Part shown: positions 13,559-22,202 of the stretch, in pieces
How positions within the stretch are numbered: the first letter of the stretch is position 1
Layout: every line of letters begins with the position of its first letter
NCBI GenBank assembly: GCA_910584215.1
Contig: CAJTYI010000005.1
Coordinates: forward strand, 1-32,875
Reading direction: 5' to 3'
From: an uncultured Roseburia sp.
GTDB taxonomy: Bacteria > Bacillota > Clostridia > Lachnospirales > Lachnospiraceae
DNA: 32,875 nt
The notes under the pieces: model-generated
Told to the model about the DNA's origin: nothing
Databases searched by the model: none
The model's input: the letters and a program-made list of their open reading frames with translations, nothing else
Program-made: the position numbers and the translations under genes

Positions 13559-16531
13559 ATGGCAGAATTAGAATCGGTCATAGAGCAAAAGCTCATCGAA
13601 CAGTTAATTTATGGAACATCACAATGGACGTATCGTCCAGACCTGAAAACCCAAGAGGAACTCTGGAATAATTTTAGATACATCCTAGAACAGAACAATA
13701 AGGACAGGCTGGATGGCGAGCATCTTTCCGATGCGGAATTTGAACAGGTAAAAAACCAGCTGCAATTTTCGTCTTTCTATAAAGCCGGCGAGTGGCTGGT
13801 GGGCGAAAATGGCAAGGTAATGGTACATGTACAGCGCGATACAAAGCGCCTGCATTTAGTGGTGATGAACCACGAGCATATTGCGGGCGGAAGCAGCGTC
13901 TATGAGGTAATCAATCAGTACAGCGCCTTGAAAACAGAGGATGACGGCCAGGCAAACGCGAGAGACAGACGATTTGACGTAACGCTTATGATCAATGGTC
14001 TGCCTATGATACATATCGAATTGAAAAACAAACAACATTCATACATGGATGGCTTCTGGCAGATTAAAAAATATATCGGGGAAGGCAAGTTTACAGGTAT
14101 TTTTTCGGCCGTGCAGATGTTTGTAATCAGTAACGGGGTGGATACGAAATATTTTTCGGCCGCAAGTGATACGGAGCTGAATCAGAAATTTATCAGCGGA
14201 TGGCTGGACCGGGATAATAATCCGGTAGCGGATTATCTTGACTTTGCCAAGAGCGTGCTGCGGATACCACAGGCGCATGAGATGATAGCCAGATATACCG
14301 TTTTGGACGAAGAGGCAAAGCGTCTGATTTTGCTGCGGCCCTACCAGATTCATGCAATAGAAGCGATTCGGGAGGCTTCTAAGACAGGAAAATCCGGCTT
14401 CGTATGGCATACGACCGGCTCCGGTAAAACGCTGACTTCATACAAAGCGACCAGAAATCTTTTGATGGACATTCCGGCGATTGATAAAGCAATTTTTTTG
14501 ATTGACAGAAAAGACTTGGATGCGCAGACGACGATGGCATTTCAAGCTTATGCAAACAATGACCTAATTGATGTGGATGAAACAGACAACGTGCTTGACC
14601 TGAAGAAAAAACTAAAATCAGAGGACCGTCAGGTGATTGTCACCACGATTCAGAAGATGCAGATACTTGTCGAAAGAAGATTAGAGGAGGGAACGGCAGA
14701 GTATCAGAAAATCAAGAATCTGAAAATTGCCTTTGTGGTAGATGAGTGCCACAGAGCAGTTTCCCCGGGAACGAAACGGAAGCTTGAACGGTTTTTCGGA
14801 AATTCTTTGTGGTATGGATTTACCGGAACGCCCAGGTTTGCGGAGAATCCGTATCCCCAGATGGGCGATTTGCCCCGCACCACACAGGAATTATATGGAG
14901 AGCGTTTGCACCGATATACGATTCAAAATGCGATTCATGACGAAGCGGTACTTGGCTTTCAGGTAGAACATAATGGGCCGAAGAATGTGGCGGACGAGAC
15001 GGATAAAAGTGTGTATGAAAACGAGACGCACATGCTGCGGGTTTTGGATGTGATACTGAATAAGTCATACTATAAGCTCGGATTCCAGAACGGCAAAGGA
15101 AAAACCTATGAGGGCTTGCTTACGACAAGTTCCATTCAGCGGGCACAGAAATATTATGAGCTCTTGAAACGAGTGAAGAATGGTGAAACATCTCTTCAGA
15201 TTGACGAAAAATTCAAACAGGTTTTGCCCGATTTTCCCAAGTTTGCAATTACCTATTCGGTGACGGAAAATGAGGAGGGCTCGCAACTAAATCAACAGAA
15301 GATGCAGGAGTCGTTGGACGATTACAATGAAATGTTTGGTACCAAGTATGAACTTTCCCAAATACAGGCTTATAATGGTAATCTGAATAAGCGCCTTGCA
15401 AGAAAAGCTTCCAGATTTCAGAGCCGAAAGGAACAGCTTGATCTTGTGATTGTTGTAGATCGGCTTCTGACCGGATTTGATGCGCCGTGTATGTCGACGA
15501 TATTTATGGACAGACAGCCGATGGGCCCTCATGATTTGATACAGGCATTTTCCAGGACAAACCGTATCTTTGAAAAAAACAAGACCTGCGGCCAGATTGT
15601 GACGTTTCAGGCGCCGAAGTTATTTAAACAGAGCGTGGATGATGCGGTGAGATTATACTCTGCGGGAAGCACGGAAACGGCTCTTTTAGCGGAGTGGGAT
15701 GAGATCGAGCCCGCTTTTCGTAAGTCATTACAGGCGCTTCGGGTGTCTGCGGAGTCTCCGTCAGAGATTCCAGGCATGTCTAAGAAAGAAAAAATAGTTT
15801 TTGTCAAGATGTTCCAGAATTTTGATAAACTCTTTGCCCAACTGAAATCGTTTACGCAATATGACGATGGCATGTTAGAGAGCTATGGTATCACAGAAAA
15901 GGAATATGAAGAATATGCGGGGCATTATCTGAATGTGAAGGAGGAAATCGATTCTGATTCGGACGCGCCGGCAGAGGAGCCGGATGTGCCTGTTATTGAC
16001 CAAGATTATGAGCTGATGGCATACAGCCATACAATAATTGATTACGAGTATATTATCCATTTAATCCAGAATATTGTGACGCCGGAGGATGAAGCCGAAC
16101 TTACACCGGAGCTTAAACAGAAGCAAATGGAGGAGGTGAAGCAATATCTTGAGGATTTGAGAAAGGACAATCCGAAGATTGCAGAGATTATGTCCAAGCT
16201 GGTATATGAGATTGAAATGAATGGGGATAAATATAAGGGGCAGTCAATCCTTAATGTCGTAGAGAACATGAAACGTGACTGCATAGAAAAGATCGTAGCG
16301 GATTTCTGCATTACCTGGTACGCCTCAAAGGATGATGTGATGTATGCGGCAATGCATTACAGAAATGGCGAAATACCAAATGAAAATGCGATAAAGATAA
16401 CGGCGGATTTTACCAGCTATAAGGAGGCACAGGAGAGGGCGCTGCCAAAGTTTAGGTATTATAATATGCTGCTCTCAGAATTAAGAAAAATGCTGGAGGA
16501 GGAGATTAAACCGCTGGTGAATCATGCATGA
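13559..16531 (+). CDS. hsdR: Type I restriction endonuclease, R subunit
   Basis: A 990-residue ATP-dependent translocase-nuclease that cuts unmethylated DNA as part of the HsdR-HsdM-HsdS complex. The N-terminal PD-(D/E)xK nuclease is visible as RRFDVTL (Asp 140) and HIELKNK (Glu 154, Lys 156). The SF2 helicase motor follows: motif I TTGSGKT at 285-291, motif II DECH at 395-398, motif III FTGTPRF, and motif VI region QAFSRTNRI. The C-terminal portion (about 700-990) is the helical region that contacts HsdM. The length is normal and no frame disruption is seen, so the enzyme is probably active. GGAGGG precedes the ATG. It is separated from hsdS by about 1.7 kb of accessory DNA instead of following directly. 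Confidence 0.96.
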   Translation: MAELESVIEQKLIEQLIYGTSQWTYRPDLKTQEELWNNFRYILEQNNKDRLDGEHLSDAEFEQVKNQLQFSSFYKAGEWLVGENGKVMVHVQRDTKRLHLVVMNHEHIAGGSSVYEVINQYSALKTEDDGQANARDRRFDVTLMINGLPMIHIELKNKQHSYMDGFWQIKKYIGEGKFTGIFSAVQMFVISNGVDTKYFSAASDTELNQKFISGWLDRDNNPVADYLDFAKSVLRIPQAHEMIARYTVLDEEAKRLILLRPYQIHAIEAIREASKTGKSGFVWHTTGSGKTLTSYKATRNLLMDIPAIDKAIFLIDRKDLDAQTTMAFQAYANNDLIDVDETDNVLDLKKKLKSEDRQVIVTTIQKMQILVERRLEEGTAEYQKIKNLKIAFVVDECHRAVSPGTKRKLERFFGNSLWYGFTGTPRFAENPYPQMGDLPRTTQELYGERLHRYTIQNAIHDEAVLGFQVEHNGPKNVADETDKSVYENETHMLRVLDVILNKSYYKLGFQNGKGKTYEGLLTTSSIQRAQKYYELLKRVKNGETSLQIDEKFKQVLPDFPKFAITYSVTENEEGSQLNQQKMQESLDDYNEMFGTKYELSQIQAYNGNLNKRLARKASRFQSRKEQLDLVIVVDRLLTGFDAPCMSTIFMDRQPMGPHDLIQAFSRTNRIFEKNKTCGQIVTFQAPKLFKQSVDDAVRLYSAGSTETALLAEWDEIEPAFRKSLQALRVSAESPSEIPGMSKKEKIVFVKMFQNFDKLFAQLKSFTQYDDGMLESYGITEKEYEEYAGHYLNVKEEIDSDSDAPAEEPDVPVIDQDYELMAYSHTIIDYEYIIHLIQNIVTPEDEAELTPELKQKQMEEVKQYLEDLRKDNPKIAEIMSKLVYEIEMNGDKYKGQSILNVVENMKRDCIEKIVADFCITWYASKDDVMYAAMHYRNGEIPNENAIKITADFTSYKEAQERALPKFRYYNMLLSELRKMLEEEIKPLVNHA

Positions 16532-16633
16532 TACGGAGTCGTGGAAACAAGGATTTTTTTACTGTTTCGGTCAGCGTAAGCGGCACGGGAAAGGGCGCTC
16601 CATGTGAATACTGCCAAATATTCCCTTTTCTGC

Positions 16634-16663
16634 TTGTGTTTCATGATATTTTAATGGTATAAT
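16634..16663 (+). promoter_or_regulatory. Sigma-A promoter of the cysD-cysNC operon
   Basis: TTGTGT (16634-16639), 18-base spacer, TATAAT (16658-16663) with an extended -10 TGG directly before it. It gives a leader of about 60 bases ahead of cysD. No riboswitch-like structure was seen. Confidence 0.75.
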
Positions 16664-16728
16664 GATAAAAATATTTTTTGAGGATATAATAAAACATTAT
16701 TGGATAGATACGAGAGGAGATTAAAAAA

Positions 16729-17622
16729 GTGGATCATTTGGACAAGCTGGAAGCGGAGTCAATCTATATTATGCGTGAAGTGGCGGCGCAGTGCGAGAAG
16801 CCGGTCATGCTGTATTCTATTGGCAAAGATTCCTCCGTTATGCTGCATCTGGCGTTGAAGGCCTTTTATCCGGAAAAGCCGCCTTTCCCGTTTATGCATG
16901 TAAACACGACATGGAAATTTAAAGAAATGATTCAGTTCCGTGATAAAACTGCCGAAGAGCTTAATCTGGAGTTGATTGAGTATATCAATGAGGACGGAGT
17001 AAAACAGGGGATTAATCCGTTCGATCACGGTTCTGCCTACACCGATATTATGAAGACGCAGGCGCTAAAACAGGCGCTTGACAAGTATGGCTTTACAGCG
17101 GCATTCGGCGGAGGACGCCGTGATGAGGAGAAGTCGCGCGCCAAAGAGCGCATTTTTTCGTTTCGCGACGAGCATCATACATGGAATCCTAAAATGCAGC
17201 GGCCGGAGATGTGGAAGCTGTTCAACACAGAGATTCATCAGGGCGAGAGTATACGCGTTTTTCCGCTTTCCAACTGGACGGAGAAGGATATCTGGCAGTA
17301 TATTCAGAGAGAAAATATTCCGATTGTGTCGCTTTATTATGCCAAAGAACGTCCGGTTGTCGTGCGAAACGGCAATATTATCATGGTCGATGATGACCGC
17401 ATGAAGCTTCTGCCGGGCGAAAAGGTCGAGACAAAGAAAGTGCGGTTCCGCACGCTCGGCTGTTACCCGCTGACCGGAGGCGTGGAGTCGGAGGCTGACA
17501 CGCTCGAAGAGATTATCGCGGAGACGCTTGCGAGCGTGGAATCGGAGCGCACCAGCCGCATCATTGATTCGGACAGCGGTTCTGCAAGCATGGAGAAAAG
17601 AAAGCGAGAGGGTTATTTCTAA
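16729..17622 (+). CDS. cysD: Sulfate adenylyltransferase small subunit
   Basis: A 297-residue ATP sulfurylase subunit. It makes adenosine 5'-phosphosulfate (APS) from ATP and sulfate, with GTP hydrolysis by CysN driving the reaction. The nucleotide-binding loop is SIGKDSS (residues 30-36), the family's variant of the PP-loop; GGGRRDEEKSRAKER (from about 126) and LFNTEIHQGESIRVFPLSNWTEKDIW are further hallmarks. The start is GTG 16729 with AGGAG nine bases upstream. The cysNC gene starts two bases after the stop, so the subunits are made together. No PAPS reductase, sulfite reductase or sulfate transporter gene is present in the window. Confidence 0.96.
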   Translation: MDHLDKLEAESIYIMREVAAQCEKPVMLYSIGKDSSVMLHLALKAFYPEKPPFPFMHVNTTWKFKEMIQFRDKTAEELNLELIEYINEDGVKQGINPFDHGSAYTDIMKTQALKQALDKYGFTAAFGGGRRDEEKSRAKERIFSFRDEHHTWNPKMQRPEMWKLFNTEIHQGESIRVFPLSNWTEKDIWQYIQRENIPIVSLYYAKERPVVVRNGNIIMVDDDRMKLLPGEKVETKKVRFRTLGCYPLTGGVESEADTLEEIIAETLASVESERTSRIIDSDSGSASMEKRKREGYF

Positions 17623-17623
17623 T

Positions 17624-19444
17624 ATGAAGGGTCAATTATTAAAATTTATTACATGTGGTAGTGTAGACGACGGCAAATCAACATTGATCGGGCATATGTT
17701 ATATGACGCGAAGCTGATCTTCGCTGATCAGAAGAAAGCGCTCGAGCTTGATTCCAAGCTTGGTTCTGTCGATGGCAATATAGACTATTCGCTGCTGCTC
17801 GACGGTTTGATGGCGGAGCGCGAGCAGGGCATTACGATTGACGTTGCATACCGTTATTTTTCGACGGAAAACCGCAGCTTTATCGTTGCGGATACGCCGG
17901 GACACGAAGAGTACACCAGAAATATGGCGGTCGGCGCGTCCTTTGCATCTTTGGCTGTGATTCTCACGGATGCAAGCCAGGGAGTTTTGATTCAGACGAA
18001 ACGTCATGCCCGAATCTGTGCGCTGATGGGGATTCGCCATTTTGTGTTTGCGGTCAATAAAATGGATTTGGTTCGCTATGACAAAGAGCGTTTTGAGAAG
18101 ATCAAAAAAGACATCCGTATATTAATGTCGGAGTTTGAGTATGATTCGTTGAAGATCATACCGGTGTCGGCGACGATCGGCGACAATATTACCGTCAAGT
18201 CCGCCAATATGCCTTGGTATAAAAAGGAAACCCTGCTCTCCTATCTCGAAAATGTCGAGATACATGAGGACGTGGAAAATGCCTCGTTTATCCTTCCGGT
18301 TCAGAGAGTGTGCCGTCCGAACCATACGTTTCGCGGTTTTCAGGGGGAGATCGCTGTCGGCAGCCTTAGCGCGGGCGACAAAGTGATTGTGCTTCCGAGC
18401 GGGGAAGACGCGCATGTCAAAACTATATATAACGGCATGGAGCAGGTAGAGAAAGCGTCGAGCGGACAGGCCGTCAACGTTCAGCTCGACAAGGAGATTG
18501 ACGTATCGCGCGGCTGCGTGCTGACAAAAGATGCGACATGCTATGTGGGTTCCATGTTTGAGGCGGATATTCTCTGGATGGATGACGACCGCTTAATCAA
18601 GGGCCGCAATTACCTGCTGAAGCTCGGAACACAGACGGTTCCGGCGACTGTCATGAACATTCAGTACCAGATAGATGTCAATACGGGCGCTGAAGTGCCG
18701 GCGGACTACATCACAAAGAATGAGATCGCGCACTGTGAAATTTCTGTGGGCAGCAAGATTGTATTTGATCTGTTTGCCAACAGCAGGGAGCTGGGCAGCT
18801 TGATCTTGATCGACCGTATTTCCAACATGACATCGGCCTGCGGCGTCGTGAAAAAGATTATTTCCAGAGACAACAACCTGACCTGGCATAATATGGATAT
18901 TAACCGTGAGCTGCGCGAAGCGCAGATCGGACAGAAAGCAAAGACGATCTGGCTGACCGGACTTTCAGGCGCGGGCAAGTCGACCATTGCCAACGCATTG
19001 GAAAAGAAACTGTTTTCTATGGGTAAACACACGATGCTGCTCGACGGTGACAATGTCCGCATGGGGCTCAATAAAAACCTTGGATTTACGGAGAGTGACC
19101 GTATTGAAAATATAAGGCGTATCGCTGAGGTTGCCAAGCTGATGAATGATGCCGGGCTGATCGTAATTACGGCCTTTATCTCGCCGACAAGACTGGACCG
19201 CCGCAACGCGCGGGAGATTATCGGAGAGGATTTTGTGGAGGTCTATGTCAATACACCGCTTGCAGTGTGCGAGGAGAGGGACGTTAAGGGTCTTTACAAA
19301 AAGGCTAGGAGAGGCGAGATTGCGCACTTTACGGGAATCACGAGCGAGTACGAGGCGCCGGAGAGACCGCAGATCAGCCTTGACACGTCGGTGCTTTCCG
19401 TCGATGAGTGTGTAAACCGCATCATGGAACAGGTAATCTCGTGA
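17624..19444 (+). CDS. cysNC: Bifunctional ATP sulfurylase GTPase subunit / APS kinase fusion
   Basis: A 606-residue fusion of CysN and CysC (the NodQ arrangement). The N-terminal GTPase has G1 GSVDDGKST (12-20), G3 DTPGHEEY (from 90) and G4 NKMD (145-148), followed by two beta-barrel domains typical of translation-factor-like proteins. The APS kinase half begins at about 440: P-loop GLSGAGKST (446-454), DGDNVR (474-479), then FISPTRLDRRNAREI and KARRGEIAHFTGI. CysD/CysN make APS and the kinase half phosphorylates it to PAPS, the sulfate donor for sulfotransferases or for reduction. The ATG at 17624 is chosen; the longer frame from 17528 overlaps cysD and its extra residues do not belong to the family. 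Confidence 0.96.
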   Translation: MKGQLLKFITCGSVDDGKSTLIGHMLYDAKLIFADQKKALELDSKLGSVDGNIDYSLLLDGLMAEREQGITIDVAYRYFSTENRSFIVADTPGHEEYTRNMAVGASFASLAVILTDASQGVLIQTKRHARICALMGIRHFVFAVNKMDLVRYDKERFEKIKKDIRILMSEFEYDSLKIIPVSATIGDNITVKSANMPWYKKETLLSYLENVEIHEDVENASFILPVQRVCRPNHTFRGFQGEIAVGSLSAGDKVIVLPSGEDAHVKTIYNGMEQVEKASSGQAVNVQLDKEIDVSRGCVLTKDATCYVGSMFEADILWMDDDRLIKGRNYLLKLGTQTVPATVMNIQYQIDVNTGAEVPADYITKNEIAHCEISVGSKIVFDLFANSRELGSLILIDRISNMTSACGVVKKIISRDNNLTWHNMDINRELREAQIGQKAKTIWLTGLSGAGKSTIANALEKKLFSMGKHTMLLDGDNVRMGLNKNLGFTESDRIENIRRIAEVAKLMNDAGLIVITAFISPTRLDRRNAREIIGEDFVEVYVNTPLAVCEERDVKGLYKKARRGEIAHFTGITSEYEAPERPQISLDTSVLSVDECVNRIMEQVIS

Positions 19445-19494
19445 AAAAATATCTAAGCTCATGCCAAGGTGCTTTTCGCTAAGATATACTAAGT

Positions 19495-19553
19495 TTCGCG
19501 CCGAAAAATGCCTGTAAACCGACATTTTTCATACGGCTTTGAGATTCCGCGAA
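19495..19553. repeat. Nested imperfect palindrome between cysNC and the PHP gene
   Basis: Three concentric pairs: TTCGCG (19495-19500) with CGCGAA (19548-19553), GCCG (19500-19503) with CGGC (19534-19537), and GAAAAATG (19503-19510) with CATTTTTC (19523-19530). There is no T-run, so it is not a standard terminator. It resembles a repeated intergenic palindromic element, or an RNA structure separating the two genes. Confidence 0.5.
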
Positions 19554-19595
19554 GCTCAATCATAACAGGTTAGATAGAATCAGAAGAGGGCGATT

Positions 19596-20411
19596 ATGAA
19601 ACTGGATTTGCATATTCATACCACAGCGTCGGACGGGCAGTACACGCCGGCAGAGATTGCCGCCAAAGCGGAGCAGTTGAAACTGTCTGTATTTGCGATC
19701 ACAGACCATGATACGGTAGCGGGGATTGCGGAGGGAAGAGAAGCGGCCAAGCGGCTGGGAATCCGCATGATCCCTGGCATTGAGATCAGCACATTTTATA
19801 AAGAAGAAATTCATATGCTCGGCTATCACATTGAGGAGACAAACCAAGCGCTCATCTCACAGTGTGAGGCGTTCGCGAGTGAGCGGGAAGGGCGCGGCAG
19901 GCGCGTGTGCGACTATTTAAACGGGATTGGAATTGCGGTAGACTGGGATGAGATTTTGGAAATTGCCGCGGGAGCCAATATCAGCAGACCGCATTTCGCC
20001 GCGTATCTGCAAAAACACGGATATGTGACAGAGAGAAAAGAGGCGTTTAAAAAATATCTGGACACGCCCGAATTTCACAGCGCAACCGACCGGAAGCTGC
20101 AAACGCCCTGTGAGGCCATCGACTTGATTCATGCCGCCGGCGGTAAGGCGGTGCTTGCCCATCCGGGGCTTTTGCACATGCCCTTAGAGGAGCAGAGAGA
20201 GCTGATTTTGCGCTGTAGAGAGCACGGCCTTGATGGGCTGGAGTGTCACTATGGCAAACATACCGACGAACAGACCGCGCACTATCTTGATCTGGCAAAG
20301 GAGCTTGGACTGATCGTCACTGCAGGCTCTGATTATCACGGTGAAAAAGTCAAGCCGGATGTGCAGATGGGGATGGAAGTGAATATGGATGATTTGGAAC
20401 CCGGATTATAA
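19596..20411 (+). CDS. PHP-domain phosphoesterase, possible PAP phosphatase
   Basis: A 271-residue polymerase-and-histidinol-phosphatase (PHP) family metalloenzyme of the YciV/TrpH type. Metal-binding motifs are DLHIHT (His 6, His 8), ITDHDT, the central GIEIST, HPG, and GSDYHGEKVKP near the C-terminus. Characterised relatives hydrolyse 3',5'-bisphosphonucleosides such as PAP to AMP, or trim short RNA from the 5' end. PAP is what sulfotransferases leave from PAPS. Placement directly after the PAPS-making genes and upstream of a sulfotransferase makes PAP recycling the most attractive role, though RNA degradation is not excluded. It is about 150 bases from cysNC, with a palindrome between them; a terminator overlaps its stop codon. 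Confidence 0.85.
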   Translation: MKLDLHIHTTASDGQYTPAEIAAKAEQLKLSVFAITDHDTVAGIAEGREAAKRLGIRMIPGIEISTFYKEEIHMLGYHIEETNQALISQCEAFASEREGRGRRVCDYLNGIGIAVDWDEILEIAAGANISRPHFAAYLQKHGYVTERKEAFKKYLDTPEFHSATDRKLQTPCEAIDLIHAAGGKAVLAHPGLLHMPLEEQRELILRCREHGLDGLECHYGKHTDEQTAHYLDLAKELGLIVTAGSDYHGEKVKPDVQMGMEVNMDDLEPGL

Positions 20412-20421
20412 TCCGGGTTTT
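20398..20421 (+). terminator. Terminator overlapping the PHP gene stop codon
   Basis: AACCCGGAT (20398-20406) and ATCCGGGTT (20411-20419) form a 9-bp stem with a TATA loop, followed by TT then C. The stop codon lies in the loop and stem. The T-run is short, so termination may be partial. Confidence 0.65.
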
Positions 20422-20536
20422 CGTGGTATTGTGTAAAGGCAGATGACTTGACACCGCAGCAGATAAAATGGAACAAGCGATCGAACGGAAAGTACGATGC
20501 ACAGAGCGATAATCACGAAGAGATTTGGAGGAAGAG

Positions 20537-21388
20537 ATGAGCAAGGAAAAAATAGTACAGGGATTTTTGACCGGAGAACGTGCACTTTATATGAAGCGGG
20601 ATATGGAGATTTATGACTCGATTTTTACGGACGGAGAATCACCGCTGAAGGAATGTGAAAATATCGATATCTATGACAGTATGTTTCAGTGGAAGTATCC
20701 GCTGTGGTACTGTAAACATATACATGTGAATCAATGTACCTGGTGGGACATGGCCCGGGCCGGCGTTTGGTACACGGACGATATCTCCGTTGTCGACGCG
20801 CTGATTGAGGCGCCGAAGAATTTTCGCCGCTGCGACGGTGTAACCTTGAAAAATGTGCAGTTTACCAATGCCCAGGAGACTTTTTGGCATTGCAAAAATG
20901 TAGAGATGGAGCAGGTGACGGCCAAAGGGGATTATTTTGCGATGAATTGCGAAAATCTAAAACTCAACGATTTTAAGCTGGTCGGAAATTATTCTTTTGA
21001 CGGCGTAAAAAACATGGAGATTCATCGCGCAACGCTTTTGTCACGGGACGCGTTCTGGAATACGGAGAATGTCACAGTTTACGATTCCATGATTTCCGGG
21101 GAGTATCTCGGCTGGAATTCAAAGAATTTGACACTGGTTAATTGCACGGTCGAGAGTTTGCAGGGCATGTGTTATATCAATAATCTGCGCATGATAAATT
21201 GTAAGCTTTTAAATACGACGCTGGCGTTTGAGTATTCGACAGTGGAGGCGGATATCAGCTCTGGTATCCGCAGTGTAATGAATCCCAGCGGCGGCACGAT
21301 CACGGCCGAGAGCATCGGTGAACTGATACTCGACAAAGATAAAATAAATCCTGATTTGACAAAGATCACGGTACGCGGCGCGCAGTAG
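20537..21388 (+). CDS. DUF3737 family beta-helix protein
   Basis: A 283-residue soluble protein made of short repeats of about 20 residues, each containing an aromatic or polar turn such as CENIDIYDSMF, CKHIHVNQCTW, CDGVTLKNVQF, CKNVEMEQVTA and SKNLTLVNCTV. This is the pattern of a right-handed beta-helix and matches DUF3737, a family widespread in gut bacteria with no established function. The last 60 residues (from about 220) are less regular. The ATG at 20537 is preferred over TTG 20525, since GGAGGAA (20527-20533) lies four bases before it. It has no signal peptide. No enzymatic residues can be assigned; its location between the sulfation genes suggests, but does not show, a link to them. 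Confidence 0.88.
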   Translation: MSKEKIVQGFLTGERALYMKRDMEIYDSIFTDGESPLKECENIDIYDSMFQWKYPLWYCKHIHVNQCTWWDMARAGVWYTDDISVVDALIEAPKNFRRCDGVTLKNVQFTNAQETFWHCKNVEMEQVTAKGDYFAMNCENLKLNDFKLVGNYSFDGVKNMEIHRATLLSRDAFWNTENVTVYDSMISGEYLGWNSKNLTLVNCTVESLQGMCYINNLRMINCKLLNTTLAFEYSTVEADISSGIRSVMNPSGGTITAESIGELILDKDKINPDLTKITVRGAQ

Positions 21389-21410
21389 AGAAACGATAAT
21401 TGCCTAAGCA

Positions 21411-21439
21411 TTGCACGGAAGGCCAAAACATGCTACAAT
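21411..21439 (+). promoter_or_regulatory. Sigma-A promoter of the exonuclease gene
   Basis: TTGCAC (21411-21416), 17-base spacer, TACAAT (21434-21439) with an extended -10 TGC at 21431-21433. It gives a short leader and starts a unit that probably includes the exonuclease, the sulfotransferase and yfhO. Confidence 0.75.
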
Positions 21440-21483
21440 GACCGTATATTAATATTGTAAGAAACAGGATGGTTGAAAGACGC

Positions 21484-22149
21484 ATGAATAAAATATTTAT
21501 AGATCTTGAGTTTTGTGGAATTGACAGGCAAAATGAGGCGGTGCGTAAAATAACCCCGTTTGAAATCATAGAAATCGGAGCCGTGAAGTTAAACGACAAA
21601 GATGAGATTGTGGATGAATATGATTCCTATATTCACCCAGTGTATGGGAGCATTGAGAAAGAGATCAGTGAGCTGACCCACATCACAAACGAGGATGTGG
21701 CGGAGGCCAGGCCGTTTGCGGAAGTGATGGCGGAATTTTTAGATTGGATTGGGGACGAGGAGACGACCGTATATTCCTGGAGCATGTCCGATCACGCGCA
21801 GCTTGAAAAAGAATGTCGCTTAAAATCATGCTTCGATCAGCGCGTGGACGATCTGCTGACACACTGGATCGATTTTCAAAAAGTATTTGGCGGCCTGATC
21901 GGCATCGAGCAGAGTATCGCCTTAGACAAAGCGCTCACGGGCGCGGGGCTTACATTTGACGGGATGCAGCATCGGGCAAACAGCGATGCGATCAATACGG
22001 CAAAGCTCTATCAGCTGACGCAGGATGAAGAGCAGTTCCAAAAGCAGCTCACCAGTATTTTTGAGTGGTTAAAGCCGTCGCCCGACTTGACTGTAACCAT
22101 GGGTTCCCTGTTGCCGCCGGGATTATTAGGAGATCTGCCGGCGGAATAA
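21484..22149 (+). CDS. DEDDh 3'-5' exonuclease
   Basis: About 221 residues, an exonuclease of the DnaQ superfamily. ExoI is IDLEF (Asp 7, Glu 9), ExoII lies in SWSMSDHAQLE (near residue 100), and ExoIII is HRANSD (His 163, Asp 168), the H-x4-D spacing of the DEDDh group. All metal-binding residues are present, so it should be active. The fold fits KapD-like or oligoribonuclease-like enzymes that act on RNA or DNA 3' ends; the substrate cannot be assigned. Either ATG 21469 or 21484 could be the start; 21484 is chosen because the protein then begins MNKIFIDLE, as in relatives. The sulfotransferase follows after about 50 bases without a terminator. PAP is known to inhibit some small-RNA exonucleases, which gives a possible but unproven connection. 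Confidence 0.85.
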   Translation: MNKIFIDLEFCGIDRQNEAVRKITPFEIIEIGAVKLNDKDEIVDEYDSYIHPVYGSIEKEISELTHITNEDVAEARPFAEVMAEFLDWIGDEETTVYSWSMSDHAQLEKECRLKSCFDQRVDDLLTHWIDFQKVFGGLIGIEQSIALDKALTGAGLTFDGMQHRANSDAINTAKLYQLTQDEEQFQKQLTSIFEWLKPSPDLTVTMGSLLPPGLLGDLPAE

Positions 22150-22202
22150 ATGAGCGGTTTTGTGTAATAATTATCGTAAAGAATGAGCGAAAGGAAAAAT
22201 AA

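Noticed and set aside
17528..17623. N-terminal extension of CysNC overlapping cysD
   Set aside because: The extra residues are not part of the family, and ATG 17624 begins the expected MKGQLLKFITCGSVDDGKST.
20448..20476. TTGACA upstream of the DUF3737 gene
   Set aside because: No -10 element occurs at 16-18 bases; the AT-rich hexamer is only about 11 bases away.
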